Shown piece by piece: positions 9,032-17,317 of a stretch of 64,000 bases of DNA (the first letter of the stretch is position 1; every line of letters starts with the position of its first letter). The position numbers and the translations under genes were made by a program. The stretch is from positions 1 to 64,000 of the forward strand of contig NZ_JAOQAH010000090.1 of NCBI RefSeq assembly GCF_025963695.1, read 5' to 3'. Below the pieces are notes generated by a model that did no database searches, was not told the origin of the DNA, and saw only the letters and a program-made list of their open reading frames with translations. Source of the DNA: Segetibacter sp. Its GTDB lineage: Bacteria; Bacteroidota; Bacteroidia; Chitinophagales; Chitinophagaceae.

Positions 9032-9264
9032 TTTAATACGGCCAAAAAACAACCTGTAATGGAAGAGCTAAAAAATCACAAATAAAGACATCCTTACAGC
9101 TTCATTCTAATCGATGAGGGCTTTCTACAAAAGCTCTTTATTTGGTTTCTGAATTAGTGAGACACACTTTGCCCAAACTTTTGTATCGTTTCTTTTCTTA
9201 TAACGACTAAGGCAACATTGACTAACGAAAAGATTCGCTGAAAAAGAAATATTTTCAAAACCAG

Positions 9265-9300
9265 AGAGGTTGTCTCTTATTTTTAAGACAGCCTCTTTTT
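9265..9300 (+). terminator. Intrinsic terminator
   Basis: Eleven-bp stem with one G-T wobble (9265-9275 / 9286-9296) and a run of six T. It is 234 nt past the dehydrogenase stop; no gene lies between, and it faces the minus-strand EthD gene. Confidence 0.65.
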
Positions 9301-9365
9301 TGTTTTCTTATTTTGATCTTCGGTCTCTAACCGAAATCCATTAAGTTTTCACAGTTACACATAAG

Positions 9366-9668
9366 CTACTCCACATTTCCCAAAATTATCTTTACCACGG
9401 CTGATGTAAGGTTATGAAGATCATTTATGGTTGCCTGGCCTTCCGGAGAACCCATTGTCTCTTCCATAACCGATTTGCTGGTAAAAAATATTTCCGACAT
9501 CCTGTAATATTCCGGGCTACCACCGTATGCCGAGCTATCAAACTTCGTTATTTCTATTCTGCTCACGCCCGCCATGCTCTGGGCTAATGGCAGATGATGC
9601 TCCTTAAAATATTTTTCAAAATAAACAGGATCGGCTGGATGTTCATATAACACAGTCACTTTGTACAT
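9366..9668 (-). CDS. EthD family protein
   Basis: A 100-residue ferredoxin-like dimeric alpha/beta-barrel protein of the EthD family. Features are the MYKVTVLYEHPADPVYFEKYF start, EHHLPLAQSM, and the conserved tail segment SMAGVSRIEI. I place the start at the internal Met (9668) rather than 9683, because family members begin with this beta strand. EthD relatives accompany ether-degrading P450s but most members in Bacteroidota are of unknown role. No P450 is nearby. It is monocistronic. Confidence 0.82.
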   Translation of the reverse strand: MYKVTVLYEHPADPVYFEKYFKEHHLPLAQSMAGVSRIEITKFDSSAYGGSPEYYRMSEIFFTSKSVMEETMGSPEGQATINDLHNLTSAVVKIILGNVE

Positions 9669-9823
9669 AATCAAGTATTTCAAAACTGAAATTAAAGATA
9701 GAAGAAATTCGAATACCGTTTTTCAGCCAAATTTTGATTACGAAGCCTTTTTGAAGAGAAATAACGTTACGAATAAAAGAGCTCTTTCTGCTAAAAACTT
9801 GTGTGTAATAGTTACTTCAATAA

Positions 9824-9862
9824 CAAAAGGGGAAAATATATTTTACATATTTTCCCCTTTTG
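9824..9862 (-). terminator. Strong hairpin terminator of the outer-membrane protein gene
   Basis: A perfect 16-bp stem (9824-9839 / 9847-9862) with a 7-nt loop. On the minus strand it follows the stop of the 9917-10402 gene by 54 nt and ends in CCCCTTTTG. It could work in either direction. Confidence 0.7.
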
Positions 9863-9916
9863 AAGTCTTTTGTATAAACGCTATCCTTAACTCAATTTAA
9901 GTGCAAGGTCAGTAGC

Positions 9917-10402
9917 TTAAAAAGCATAACCAAAACCAACACCGCCGTAGTAGGGCCAAAAGAAACCTTTACCGAATACAGGTGTAAGCGACGCTTTAAA
10001 AAAATATCCCCCGTCCACCGGTTGCTTTCTATAACCAAGACTGAGGAAGCCAAATGAACTTTCAAAAGGGCCATCCCCATCACCCTTGTTATTACTTACA
10101 ATGGTCGTTCCTGCACCAACCTCAAAATAGTCCCTATTATTTTTACTGGTTATATAATTCAAACCCAGCGGAATTAGCAGCAGTTTCGAATTTTTTAAAG
10201 CCCATCCTCCAAAACCTGCCCTAAAACCAAACCCTGCATTCGTTTTAGAAAAACGCATATCATAATTGATTGAAAGAAGGCCAGGGCCACCCGCCTCTGC
10301 AAATACAACCTTTGTCGCCTCTGAAGTACTAACTGTATTCTGCGCATTTACATTTAATCCCAAAAGCGTAAGTGCAAATAGTAATGTCTGAATTTTTCTC
10401 AT
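9917..10402 (-). CDS. Putative outer-membrane beta-barrel protein
   Basis: A 161-residue exported protein. A signal peptide (MRKIQTLLFALTLLGLNVNA) is followed by glycine- and aromatic-rich alternating strands (GFGFRAGFGGW, YFEVGAGTTIV, FGFLSLGYRKQ, YYGGVGFGYAF) and a C-terminal Phe, the pattern of small outer-membrane barrels. The size fits an eight-strand barrel. No family name can be assigned. It is flanked by a strong hairpin downstream and a 500-nt repeat-bearing intergenic region upstream. Confidence 0.75.
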   Translation of the reverse strand: MRKIQTLLFALTLLGLNVNAQNTVSTSEATKVVFAEAGGPGLLSINYDMRFSKTNAGFGFRAGFGGWALKNSKLLLIPLGLNYITSKNNRDYFEVGAGTTIVSNNKGDGDGPFESSFGFLSLGYRKQPVDGGYFFKASLTPVFGKGFFWPYYGGVGFGYAF

Positions 10403-10583
10403 AATAGAAATTCTGGATAAAAAAATTTACGCAAATATATTCGAAAACTATACCACACTTTATTTGGAAGGCAATCGCTGTTAGTTGTTGAAAAAAGATA
10501 ACTAGTCACACATTACAAATGTGCCGGCCGGAGGTGCATTGTAGCATTTGCATGGTTAGTTCGGCTCAGCAAAATTACTAAAA

Positions 10584-10607
10584 GTGCAAGTGAGTGACAC
10601 AACAGAA
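10584..10607 (+). repeat. Dispersed repeat, type 1 (copy 3)
   Basis: AAGTGAGTGACACAAC core is intact; the left flank is GTGC instead of GTAC, and the right flank AGAA. About 15 nt downstream is an unrelated 9-bp hairpin (TACCAATGC 10621-10629 / GCATTGGTA 10659-10667). Confidence 0.8.
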
Positions 10608-10677
10608 GCCACATTAGTATTACCAATGCAGGCAACAAAAAATGAAATGTTTATACAAGCATTGGTATACAAATAAG

Positions 10678-10706
10678 ACATTGTTGCGACGCTCCATTCA
10701 ACTTTT
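10678..10706 (-). repeat. Dispersed repeat, type 3 (copy 4)
   Basis: On the minus strand it contains GGAGCGTCGCAACAATG. It faces copy 3 across about 70 nt that contain the TACCAATGC/GCATTGGTA hairpin. The rest of the 10403-10918 gap has nothing else I can name. Confidence 0.7.
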
Positions 10707-10918
10707 GAAATATATGGGCACAGAAAAAAAGCCGATACAAAGCGCGCTGTAAAACAAACCGCCTATTATCTCTTACCCGTGCAGTTGTATCTCAACTATA
10801 ATTGCCGCTATTGATTAAAAAAAAATACTGCCAAACCCTCTCAAAATGTACTAACCCCGCCACTATTTCGTTATCTAACCATGTTGCCCTTCCGGCAGAA
10901 CTGATAAAATGACCTGAT

Positions 10919-11290
10919 ATGAAAATTTTAATAGCCGAAGATGATTCTCTTATTCTTAAAACAATAGAATTATGCCTTAAAAGAGATGGATTTGAAATTA
11001 TTTGTTGCATGGACGGTCTTGATGCAATGGAGAAAATAGAGCAACTTAATCCAGACCTCATTATAGTCGATATTATGCTACCGTATTTCTCAGGTCTCGA
11101 AATAGTCGGCAAAGTGAAGCAAAATAAAAACCCTGTACCTATAATTGTCATCTCTGCTATGGGACAGCAAACCGTTGTAGATGAAGCCATGAAACTTGGA
11201 GCCGATGAATACATTTCGAAGCCTTTTAACATAGCTGCCCTAACTGCCCACATAAAACGCCTTACCAGTATGGAAGAAGTTGTTGCATAA
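10919..11290 (+). CDS. Single-domain response regulator
   Basis: A 123-residue CheY-type receiver with no output domain. The acidic pair Asp8/Asp9, phospho-acceptor Asp51 (LIIVDIMLP), Ser79 and Lys101 (SKPF) are all in place. It is the first gene of a probable three-gene unit with the HEAT-repeat protein (43 nt later) and the glycosyltransferase. No histidine kinase is adjacent. Such a gene order suggests that phosphorylation controls the polysaccharide synthase through protein contact, for example with the HEAT protein; this is inference. Confidence 0.9.
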   Translation: MKILIAEDDSLILKTIELCLKRDGFEIICCMDGLDAMEKIEQLNPDLIIVDIMLPYFSGLEIVGKVKQNKNPVPIIVISAMGQQTVVDEAMKLGADEYISKPFNIAALTAHIKRLTSMEEVVA

Positions 11291-11332
11291 AGCAAATAGC
11301 AATGGTGGTTATTATATAGAACTGGCACAAAA

Positions 11333-12433
11333 ATGATTTTACTAAAAACAGGATTTAACGATGGATTTGCCAGGCATGTAAAACCTGTTTACATGTACGG
11401 TGCTTCTGTCGTTTTTATCTTAGTTACCATTGCCCTCGTTATTGCAACTTTTTACACTCTTTATATAAAAAAGAAAAAAAACAGCTTCAAAAAAAGTATT
11501 GGTCACACCCTCGAAGAATGGATAACAGAGGTAATAATAAATGAAAGTTCCGTAGGGGTTGCTGTTCCTGAAAATTTAGAAAAGCTCTTCAAAAAACCAC
11601 AGGCAAGGCAGTTGGTAATTGATGAACTGGTAAGGAATAAAAGTAGCTTTTTAGGAAGTGTTTCAGAGAACATTATAAACTTATATTATCAGCTTGGATT
11701 GAATGTAGATTCAAGAATTAAGCTTGACGATTCCAGAACGCACATTCAGTGCCAGGGCATACACGAGCTGTGTGTAATGGAGCAAAAGGATCAGTTGCAA
11801 AAAGTTTATCGCTTCACCAACAGCATAAATAAAGACGTTCGTATAGAAGCTCAGACTGCCGTAATTCAATGGTATGGTTTCAAGGGCTTGCGTTTTTTGG
11901 ATGTAGTCTCTTTTCCAATTACCGAATTCCAGCAATTAAAACTACTTGAACTACTAAGACAACTACCCTTTACAAACTTCTCTAATTTTAATAAATGGCT
12001 TACCTCTACAAATGATACGGTCGTAAGCTTTGCCTTGAAACTTGCCGAACACTACAACCAGGTGCAGGTGCATAAAGAAGCTGAGCAATGCCTGCAGCAT
12101 AAAAATGAGGCCGTACGGGTGCAAGCCGTAAAAACGCTTGCAAAAATCGGAGATTCGAAAACGGCACACCTGCTTACACTTGCATACGAAAAGGAGAAAT
12201 TTACCAACAAACTGAATATTTTAAAGGAACTACCCAAAATAGCAGGAGACAACCAAAGAGACTTCTTAATCGTTCAACTACATGAAGGGCACGAATATCT
12301 GAAGCTGGCAGCAGCAAAAGTGTTGGCAAAGTGCACCTCTGAAGGAATGGAAATTTTGGAAGCTAAGAGTTATGATACACCCGTTCCTTATAAAGACATT
12401 TTTCTGCATCTAAAATCTGAAGCAGAAAGATGA
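11333..12433 (+). CDS. Membrane-anchored HEAT-repeat protein
   Basis: A 366-residue protein with one TM helix near the N-terminus (residues 23-45, VVFILVTIALVIATFYTLYI) followed by a basic stretch (KKKKNSFKKS). The remainder is alpha-helical and repeat-like, with HEAT-type units such as NEAVRVQAVKTLAKIGDSKTA (near residues 260-280) and HEYLKLAAAKVLAKCTSEG (near 320-345). HEAT scaffolds mediate protein contacts. It overlaps the glycosyltransferase start by four bases (ATGA), indicating translational coupling. A scaffold linking the upstream receiver to the synthase is a reasonable guess. Confidence 0.8.
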   Translation: MILLKTGFNDGFARHVKPVYMYGASVVFILVTIALVIATFYTLYIKKKKNSFKKSIGHTLEEWITEVIINESSVGVAVPENLEKLFKKPQARQLVIDELVRNKSSFLGSVSENIINLYYQLGLNVDSRIKLDDSRTHIQCQGIHELCVMEQKDQLQKVYRFTNSINKDVRIEAQTAVIQWYGFKGLRFLDVVSFPITEFQQLKLLELLRQLPFTNFSNFNKWLTSTNDTVVSFALKLAEHYNQVQVHKEAEQCLQHKNEAVRVQAVKTLAKIGDSKTAHLLTLAYEKEKFTNKLNILKELPKIAGDNQRDFLIVQLHEGHEYLKLAAAKVLAKCTSEGMEILEAKSYDTPVPYKDIFLHLKSEAER

Positions 12434-13914
12434 GGTGGGATAGTATGATATATGACCTCATTACCTATGTTATCTTTATTTATTCAGGTACTCAATTACT
12501 GTTTTATGTACTTATAGGTTTATACTCCATCGGCGCAACTAACAAATACGCTAACAAGAACAGCCTTACCGATTATAAACTTCTTGCAGTCTCTCCTTAC
12601 GCTCCTTCCATTAGCATACTTGCTCCCGCTTATAATGAAGAAGCAAATATTATAGAAAACGTTCGTTCGTTATTATCTATTTATTACAACAACCTCGAAC
12701 TAATTGTCATCAACGATGGCAGTAAAGACGATAGTCTCCATCAGCTAATTGCTGCTTATGACCTTGTAAAAATTGACTATTTCGTTAGCTACCAGATTGC
12801 AACAAAACCGGTGAGAGGCGTTTATAAAAGCAAGAACCCTATTTATAAAAAGTTGGTGGTGGTAGATAAAGCAAATGGTGGCAAGGCAGATGCTTTAAAC
12901 GTTGGCATAAACATGGCTTCAAACGATTACATCGTTTGCATAGATGTGGATTGTGTGCTGGAACAGGACGCATTGCTTAAGCTGATGAAACCCTTTTTAG
13001 AGACAACCGGTGAAAAAGTGATAGCGACCGGCGGTGTGGTACGCATCGCAAATTCGTGCGAAATACAACGCGGGCGATTGTTGAAAGTCCATTTGCCAAA
13101 GCAGTACCTGCCCCGAATGCAGGCGCTGGAATACATACGAGCATTTCTTTTAGGCCGGATGGCCTGGAGCAGGATAAATGGGTTACTGCTTATTTCGGGT
13201 GCTTTTGGTGCGTTCGATAAAGAGATCGCTATAAAAGTGGGAGGCTACGATCATAAAACTGTAGGCGAAGACATGGAACTGGTGGTTCGTATGCGCAGGC
13301 ACATGGAAGAACTGAAACTCCCTTATAAAGTTGCCTTTATCCCCGACCCGCTTTGTTGGACAGAAGCTCCCGCCAGCTATAAAATTCTGGGCCGGCAACG
13401 CAACAGGTGGACTAGAGGAACAATAGAGACACTTGGAATACATAAGAAAATGTTCTTTAACCCACGCTATGGCTTACTGGGTATGCTTAGTTATCCGTAC
13501 TGGTTCTTTTTCGAAATGTGCGCACCCGGCGTAGAATTTATCGGCCTGGTGGCATTTGTTATAATGGCCTTTTTTAAATTAATATATTGGCCCACCTTTT
13601 TTGCTTTCCTCCTCTTTATTATCACATTCGGTTATCTCTACTCGGCCTTTGCAATATATATGGAGGTAAGAACTTATAACCAGTATCGAAGGAAAACAGA
13701 CATTATAAAACTGCTTCTAACTGTCTTAACAGAGCCGTTTATTTTTCATCCATTTGTGGTATTGAGCGGGGTGAGGGGTTATATTGACAAGATGCAAAAC
13801 AAATCGAGTTGGGGCGAAATGACGAGACAAGGCCTTAATAAAAATGCCCGGCCTGCTATTGCTGCTGCCCCCGTTACAGTAAAAAACGTTCTCTTGCAGG
13901 CACAAGAAAACTAA
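12430..13914 (+). CDS. Processive family 2 glycosyltransferase (polysaccharide synthase-like)
   Basis: A 494-residue inner-membrane GT2 enzyme related to PgaC/IcaA, hyaluronan and cellulose synthases. An N-terminal TM (residues 7-34) precedes the GT-A domain: ILAPAYNEEANI, INDGSKDD (Asp96), a DVD metal motif (172-174), VGED (Asp281 as catalytic base) and QRNRW (323-327), the acceptor signature of processive synthases. Three or four C-terminal TM segments follow (about 350-455). There is no PilZ domain. The substrate sugar cannot be read from sequence. No export porin or deacetylase lies next to it, so secretion partners must be elsewhere or lost. Confidence 0.88.
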   Translation: MRWDSMIYDLITYVIFIYSGTQLLFYVLIGLYSIGATNKYANKNSLTDYKLLAVSPYAPSISILAPAYNEEANIIENVRSLLSIYYNNLELIVINDGSKDDSLHQLIAAYDLVKIDYFVSYQIATKPVRGVYKSKNPIYKKLVVVDKANGGKADALNVGINMASNDYIVCIDVDCVLEQDALLKLMKPFLETTGEKVIATGGVVRIANSCEIQRGRLLKVHLPKQYLPRMQALEYIRAFLLGRMAWSRINGLLLISGAFGAFDKEIAIKVGGYDHKTVGEDMELVVRMRRHMEELKLPYKVAFIPDPLCWTEAPASYKILGRQRNRWTRGTIETLGIHKKMFFNPRYGLLGMLSYPYWFFFEMCAPGVEFIGLVAFVIMAFFKLIYWPTFFAFLLFIITFGYLYSAFAIYMEVRTYNQYRRKTDIIKLLLTVLTEPFIFHPFVVLSGVRGYIDKMQNKSSWGEMTRQGLNKNARPAIAAAPVTVKNVLLQAQEN

Positions 13915-13967
13915 CGAATTCACTACCTGTTTGAGCAACCCTTTTAAGGTGTTTACTTTGGCAGAGC

Positions 13968-14390
13968 TTAAAAATTATTTGGAGCTACACATTGTTTCCA
14001 ATAGTCCATAATAACGCTAATTGTTTTTTCAAGCTCACGCATTGAATTTTGCTTTAGAAAAAATCCTTGTACAGAAAGGCTGTAAGCATCTATTACTGCT
14101 TTTTGAGTTGAAGCGGTAGAAAAAAACAAGTAAGGGATGCATTTCACCTGTAGTGCGGCATCTGTTTTAATTTTATTTCTCAATGCAAATCCATCCAATT
14201 TCGGCATGTTTATATCTGATAGTATCAGGAATGGAGCTATATCGGTTCTGTTTAAATAATTCAATGCCTCTTCCCCATCGCTGAAAAAAACTATTTCGTT
14301 TGGATAGTTTAGTTTCAGGAATACTTCTTCAAGTATTTCCTGGTCATCTGCATCGTCTTCAATAATTATTACAGGCCCGTTACTATTCAT
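13968..14390 (-). CDS. Single-domain response regulator, Rcp1-like
   Basis: A 140-residue receiver starting at MNSNGPVIIIEDD. I reject the upstream in-frame Met at 14513 because the preceding 41 residues are not receiver-like. Acidic residues Glu11/Asp12/Asp13, phospho-acceptor Asp59 (LSDINMP), Ser91/Thr92 and Lys113 are present. The loop TDIAPFLILSDINMPKLDGFALRNKI is the pattern of Rcp1-type regulators common in Bacteroidota, often partnered with hybrid or phytochrome kinases. It is convergent with the glycosyltransferase operon, 53 nt from it, and could be a second input to that pathway. Confidence 0.88.
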   Translation of the reverse strand: MNSNGPVIIIEDDADDQEILEEVFLKLNYPNEIVFFSDGEEALNYLNRTDIAPFLILSDINMPKLDGFALRNKIKTDAALQVKCIPYLFFSTASTQKAVIDAYSLSVQGFFLKQNSMRELEKTISVIMDYWKQCVAPNNF

Positions 14391-14598
14391 AAAAATGCTC
14401 TTTTTTAAACCAAGATAAACCAATTGATGAGAAAGGAGGCATATATCAGATTTTCTAACCAGCTCCTCCAAACGCTTTTGACGTGCGAAGTAGCAAGTAG
14501 AGAAAGACGTCAAATACGATCAACAATGCCACAAATTTTAAAATCGTTTTGTGTTATTCTGGCACAACTTTTCCTTTATTTTAAAAAAACACAAAGTA

Positions 14599-14844
14599 AT
14601 GAATAACAATTCAAATGCGGTGTCTCCGCGGAGGCAACCGGAAGATGGAAATGACAAGGAACTTAATCTCACAAACAGCGATGCCACTCTTGCTAACCGG
14701 GATTTAAATCCGGCTGACTCACCTTCCATGAGCGATAATGCAACTACCGCGGCAAGCGACAACTTAACGCAATCTGTAATAAATGGTAGCGAAGTGAATC
14801 CTGAATATGGAGATGCAGCAGATCCAACATTTGAAACTCTGTAA
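14599..14844 (+). CDS. Small disordered Asn/Asp/Ser-rich protein
   Basis: An 81-residue hydrophilic product beginning MNNNSNAVSPRRQPEDG. It has almost no hydrophobic core, is rich in Asn, Asp, Ser, Ala and Thr, and ends GDAADPTFETL. It is probably intrinsically disordered. The start at 14599 is preferred over 14551 because the extra 16 residues are unlike the rest. I do not know the family. It precedes the esterase gene by about 125 nt. Confidence 0.55.
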   Translation: MNNNSNAVSPRRQPEDGNDKELNLTNSDATLANRDLNPADSPSMSDNATTAASDNLTQSVINGSEVNPEYGDAADPTFETL

Positions 14845-14958
14845 AGCAGTCTTATACAACCAACCTTATGAAGTATCGATTCAACGATTGATTAGGTTTT
14901 CATATAGCATTGGAAGTAACAAGACTAATTATAGACGAGCAGTCGGGGCAAGCACAAG

Positions 14959-14966
14959 AAGGAGGA
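14959..14966 (+). promoter_or_regulatory. Shine-Dalgarno sequence that decides the esterase start
   Basis: AAGGAGGA lies three bases before the ATG at 14970. It is unusual in this window, where most genes lack such a site, and it supports 14970 over the in-frame ATG at 14910. Confidence 0.65.
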
Positions 14967-14969
14967 ATT

Positions 14970-15662
14970 ATGATAACAGCAACAGAGACTCTAAAAGGTC
15001 ACTTAACGTCAAGACCTACGTTTTTAGTTCCCGTAAATGAATTTATAACAGGCGTTCAGCCGCTAAGGTTAGATAGAATAAGAGACGGTCTTTTTTATAT
15101 ACCAAAAGCTTACACCCATGAGACTCCCGCAGCATTTGCATTGATGTTACATGGTGCAGGCGGTGAGGCCGATCACGGACTACACTTACTGAAGGAATAC
15201 GCCGACGAAAAAAATGTCATTTTATTATCACCCGCTTCGCGAGCTACTACCTGGGATATTATTGCAAAAGATGCTTTCAACGGCGATGTCCTTTTTATCG
15301 ACCAGGCACTTGCACTTGTTTTTAAAAATTTTAATATTGATAGCCGTCACCTTGCTATAGGAGGCTTTTCTGATGGAGCTTCCTACGCGTTAAGTATGGG
15401 TCTTAGCAACGGCGACCTCTTTACACATATTATTGCCTTTTCCCCGGGCTTTTATCATACCGTTGAGAATAAAGGAAAACCCCGTATTTATATTTCACAT
15501 GGTGTAAGAGATCATATACTTCCCATAGCTCCCTGTAGCCGCCGTATAGTCCCCCGTTTGAAGCGATTGAACTACGAGATTGACTATAACGAATTCCAGG
15601 GTGAGCATGAAATTCCCGGACACATTGCTACCGGCGCCGTAAATTGGTTTCTTAAACCTTAA
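14970..15662 (+). CDS. Alpha/beta hydrolase (carboxylesterase, paralog 1)
   Basis: A 230-residue serine esterase of the phospholipase/carboxylesterase or LpqC type. The oxyanion region LMLHGAGGEADHG (59-70), nucleophile motif GGFSDGAS (Ser134), acid near Asp181 (SHGVRDHILP) and His213 (GEHEIP) form the triad. Without a signal peptide it is probably cytoplasmic. The start is set by a strong ribosome binding site and by alignment with a paralog at 59858-60553, which begins MMTA where this one begins MITA. The two share long identical stretches (LFTHxIAFSPGFY, PCSRRIVP). Substrate is unknown. Confidence 0.87.
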   Translation: MITATETLKGHLTSRPTFLVPVNEFITGVQPLRLDRIRDGLFYIPKAYTHETPAAFALMLHGAGGEADHGLHLLKEYADEKNVILLSPASRATTWDIIAKDAFNGDVLFIDQALALVFKNFNIDSRHLAIGGFSDGASYALSMGLSNGDLFTHIIAFSPGFYHTVENKGKPRIYISHGVRDHILPIAPCSRRIVPRLKRLNYEIDYNEFQGEHEIPGHIATGAVNWFLKP

Positions 15663-15733
15663 TCGCTTGCTGCGATTCCTGCGTTATCAATAATCTGCTA
15701 TTTGCGGTAAATTAAAAGGAAAAGAAACAAAGC

Positions 15734-16756
15734 TTAAACCCGTACAGCTTTTCCTGTTGCAGCAGATTGGTCAGCAGCGAAAATAATTTTATGCGTCTTC
15801 ATCGCATCAGCAATACTTGTCAAAGGCATTTCAACACCGGCATTAATTGAGTCGAAAAAAGTTTGAAACTGGGTTTGATAAGGATGATCAGATACATCAC
15901 CGGAGTCCAACATTTTCATAGCCAGTGTACTCCATTCGTGCCTGTTGGTTCCAAGCTTCATCGAATGAAATTTGTTATCCAGCAAACTACCCTCGCTCCC
16001 ACAAAGGTGTGTATGAAAATAATATGGCTGTAAGCAGTCAACAACTGCGGCACATTTTCCTATACGGCCGCTGCCGAACTTTAAAATAGTTACACTACTT
16101 GTGGCGTATTCATAAGGCTCAAAAAAGCTGCTTCTACTTTTTGTTTCGTAGCTGGTAACTTCCTCAACATCGTTACCCATACAAAGCAATAGTGCATCAA
16201 GGGCATGGCAGCCCGCAGTTAACAGCGCACTTCCGCCGGCATCTTTTTTAATGTTCCAGCGAAAAGGTGAATACCACGGACCAATACCGTGATAATAATC
16301 GATCTCTCCATAATGCAAGTCACCCAGCAAGCCCTGGTCTATAACCGATTTGGTTGTAATAAACTGACTCGAAAAGCGGCATTCAAAACAAATACATGTT
16401 TTTACCCCAGCTTCCTTCACCGCTTGCTCTATCGCCTTGCAATCTTCAGCAGAAAGCGCTAGCGGTTTTTCTATAATCAGGTGCTTGCCTGCTTTGGCTG
16501 CAGCAATTGCATGATCTTTATGTTGATATGGATAACTGCAAATAGAAACCACGTTTATGGATGGATCGTTCAACAGCTGCTCAAGCTCTGTATAAGCTTT
16601 TATCTCCGATCCCCATTTTGTACTTAATGCTGCACTATTTAGCGGCCGCGACGAAAACACTGCTGTTACCTGTGCATCTGTACTTGCATTTATCGCTCCT
16701 ATATGCGCTCCTGCAACCCAGCCATAACCAATAATACCGACGTTGTATTTTTTCAT
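15734..16756 (-). CDS. Gfo/Idh/MocA-family oxidoreductase
   Basis: A 340-residue NAD(P)-dependent sugar or polyol dehydrogenase. The Rossmann start VGIIGYGWVAGAHIGAI and the catalytic EKP (96-98, IIEKPLALS) are clear, and DAGGSALLTAGCHALDALL (about residues 170-190) is the conserved second-domain motif with the active-site His. There is no signal peptide, so it is cytoplasmic. Substrate cannot be told. It is near but not co-operonic with a Tat-exported family member: 560 nt with repeats and a terminator separate them. Confidence 0.88.
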   Translation of the reverse strand: MKKYNVGIIGYGWVAGAHIGAINASTDAQVTAVFSSRPLNSAALSTKWGSEIKAYTELEQLLNDPSINVVSICSYPYQHKDHAIAAAKAGKHLIIEKPLALSAEDCKAIEQAVKEAGVKTCICFECRFSSQFITTKSVIDQGLLGDLHYGEIDYYHGIGPWYSPFRWNIKKDAGGSALLTAGCHALDALLLCMGNDVEEVTSYETKSRSSFFEPYEYATSSVTILKFGSGRIGKCAAVVDCLQPYYFHTHLCGSEGSLLDNKFHSMKLGTNRHEWSTLAMKMLDSGDVSDHPYQTQFQTFFDSINAGVEMPLTSIADAMKTHKIIFAADQSAATGKAVRV

Positions 16757-16810
16757 TAGATATCATTAACCTTTTTAAATTTTTTTTTGTCCAGCCCGAA
16801 GCGCTTTAGT

Positions 16811-16838
16811 CAACATTGTTGCGTCGCACTCTTGTACT
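16811..16838 (-). repeat. Dispersed repeat, type 2 (copy 5)
   Basis: Minus-strand core AAGAGTGCGACGCAAC with intact left flank AGTAC and the right-hand AATGTTG, giving the CAAC-ATT-GTTG dyad as in copy 1 although the central core is type 2. Confidence 0.85.
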
Positions 16839-17144
16839 ATTGTTTCTTCTTTCAACCGCTAATTTAGTAACCATGCATGCTATACTGTTTTTCTTAATTC
16901 TACAATTTAAGCAAAGACTGCCGCTAAACCACCAAAGTACTTGCTGAAAAAATTGAAAAAAAACCTGTTTTTAGAAAAGAAAAAAGCTTTCGATGTACGC
17001 CTCACTCACTGGTATCTTGTGATTGTTCTACATCACCTGCTGTCTTTCTATCTCATCTACTGTATTTACAGCAACTACACAACTACGATGTATCGTTAGA
17101 ATATCTTAATATTCTATTTTAAAAAAGTACAATAAAAATTTACC

Positions 17145-17168
17145 GTACAAGGGTGTGACACAACCGGA
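17145..17168 (+). repeat. Dispersed repeat, type 1 variant (copy 6)
   Basis: GTAC then AAGGGTGTGACACAAC and CGGA. The linker before the dyad (GGGT) matches neither major type, making this an intermediate form. It pairs with copy 5 in inverted orientation across about 300 nt without a gene. Confidence 0.75.
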
Positions 17169-17264
17169 TTTAAAAAAAGAGATACTGTGGATACCATAAA
17201 ATGTCTTCACTGCCCTAACCGCTATAACCGAAAATAAGCTAATGAATTATAGTCACCTTGAATC

Positions 17265-17296
17265 AAGAAAGGCTGCCTAACCTGGCAGCCTTTCTT
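17265..17296 (-). terminator. Terminator of the Tat-exported oxidoreductase gene
   Basis: Perfect 13-bp stem (17265-17277 / 17284-17296) with a 6-nt loop; on the minus strand it ends GCCTTTCTTGATT, 21 nt after the stop at 17318. Confidence 0.8.
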
Positions 17297-17317
17297 ATTA
17301 TATTTAAGCGGCAACAA

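Noticed and set aside
9150..9172. TAGTGAGACACAC as a degenerate repeat
   Set aside because: Matches only part of the core with mismatches in the dyad.
9661..9900. Plus-strand 79-codon frame
   Set aside because: Covers a perfect 16-bp terminator hairpin and is low-complexity; no support.
14390..14513. Extended N-terminus of the second receiver
   Set aside because: 41 residues before MNSNGPVIIIEDD are not receiver-like and the usual start is at the Met.
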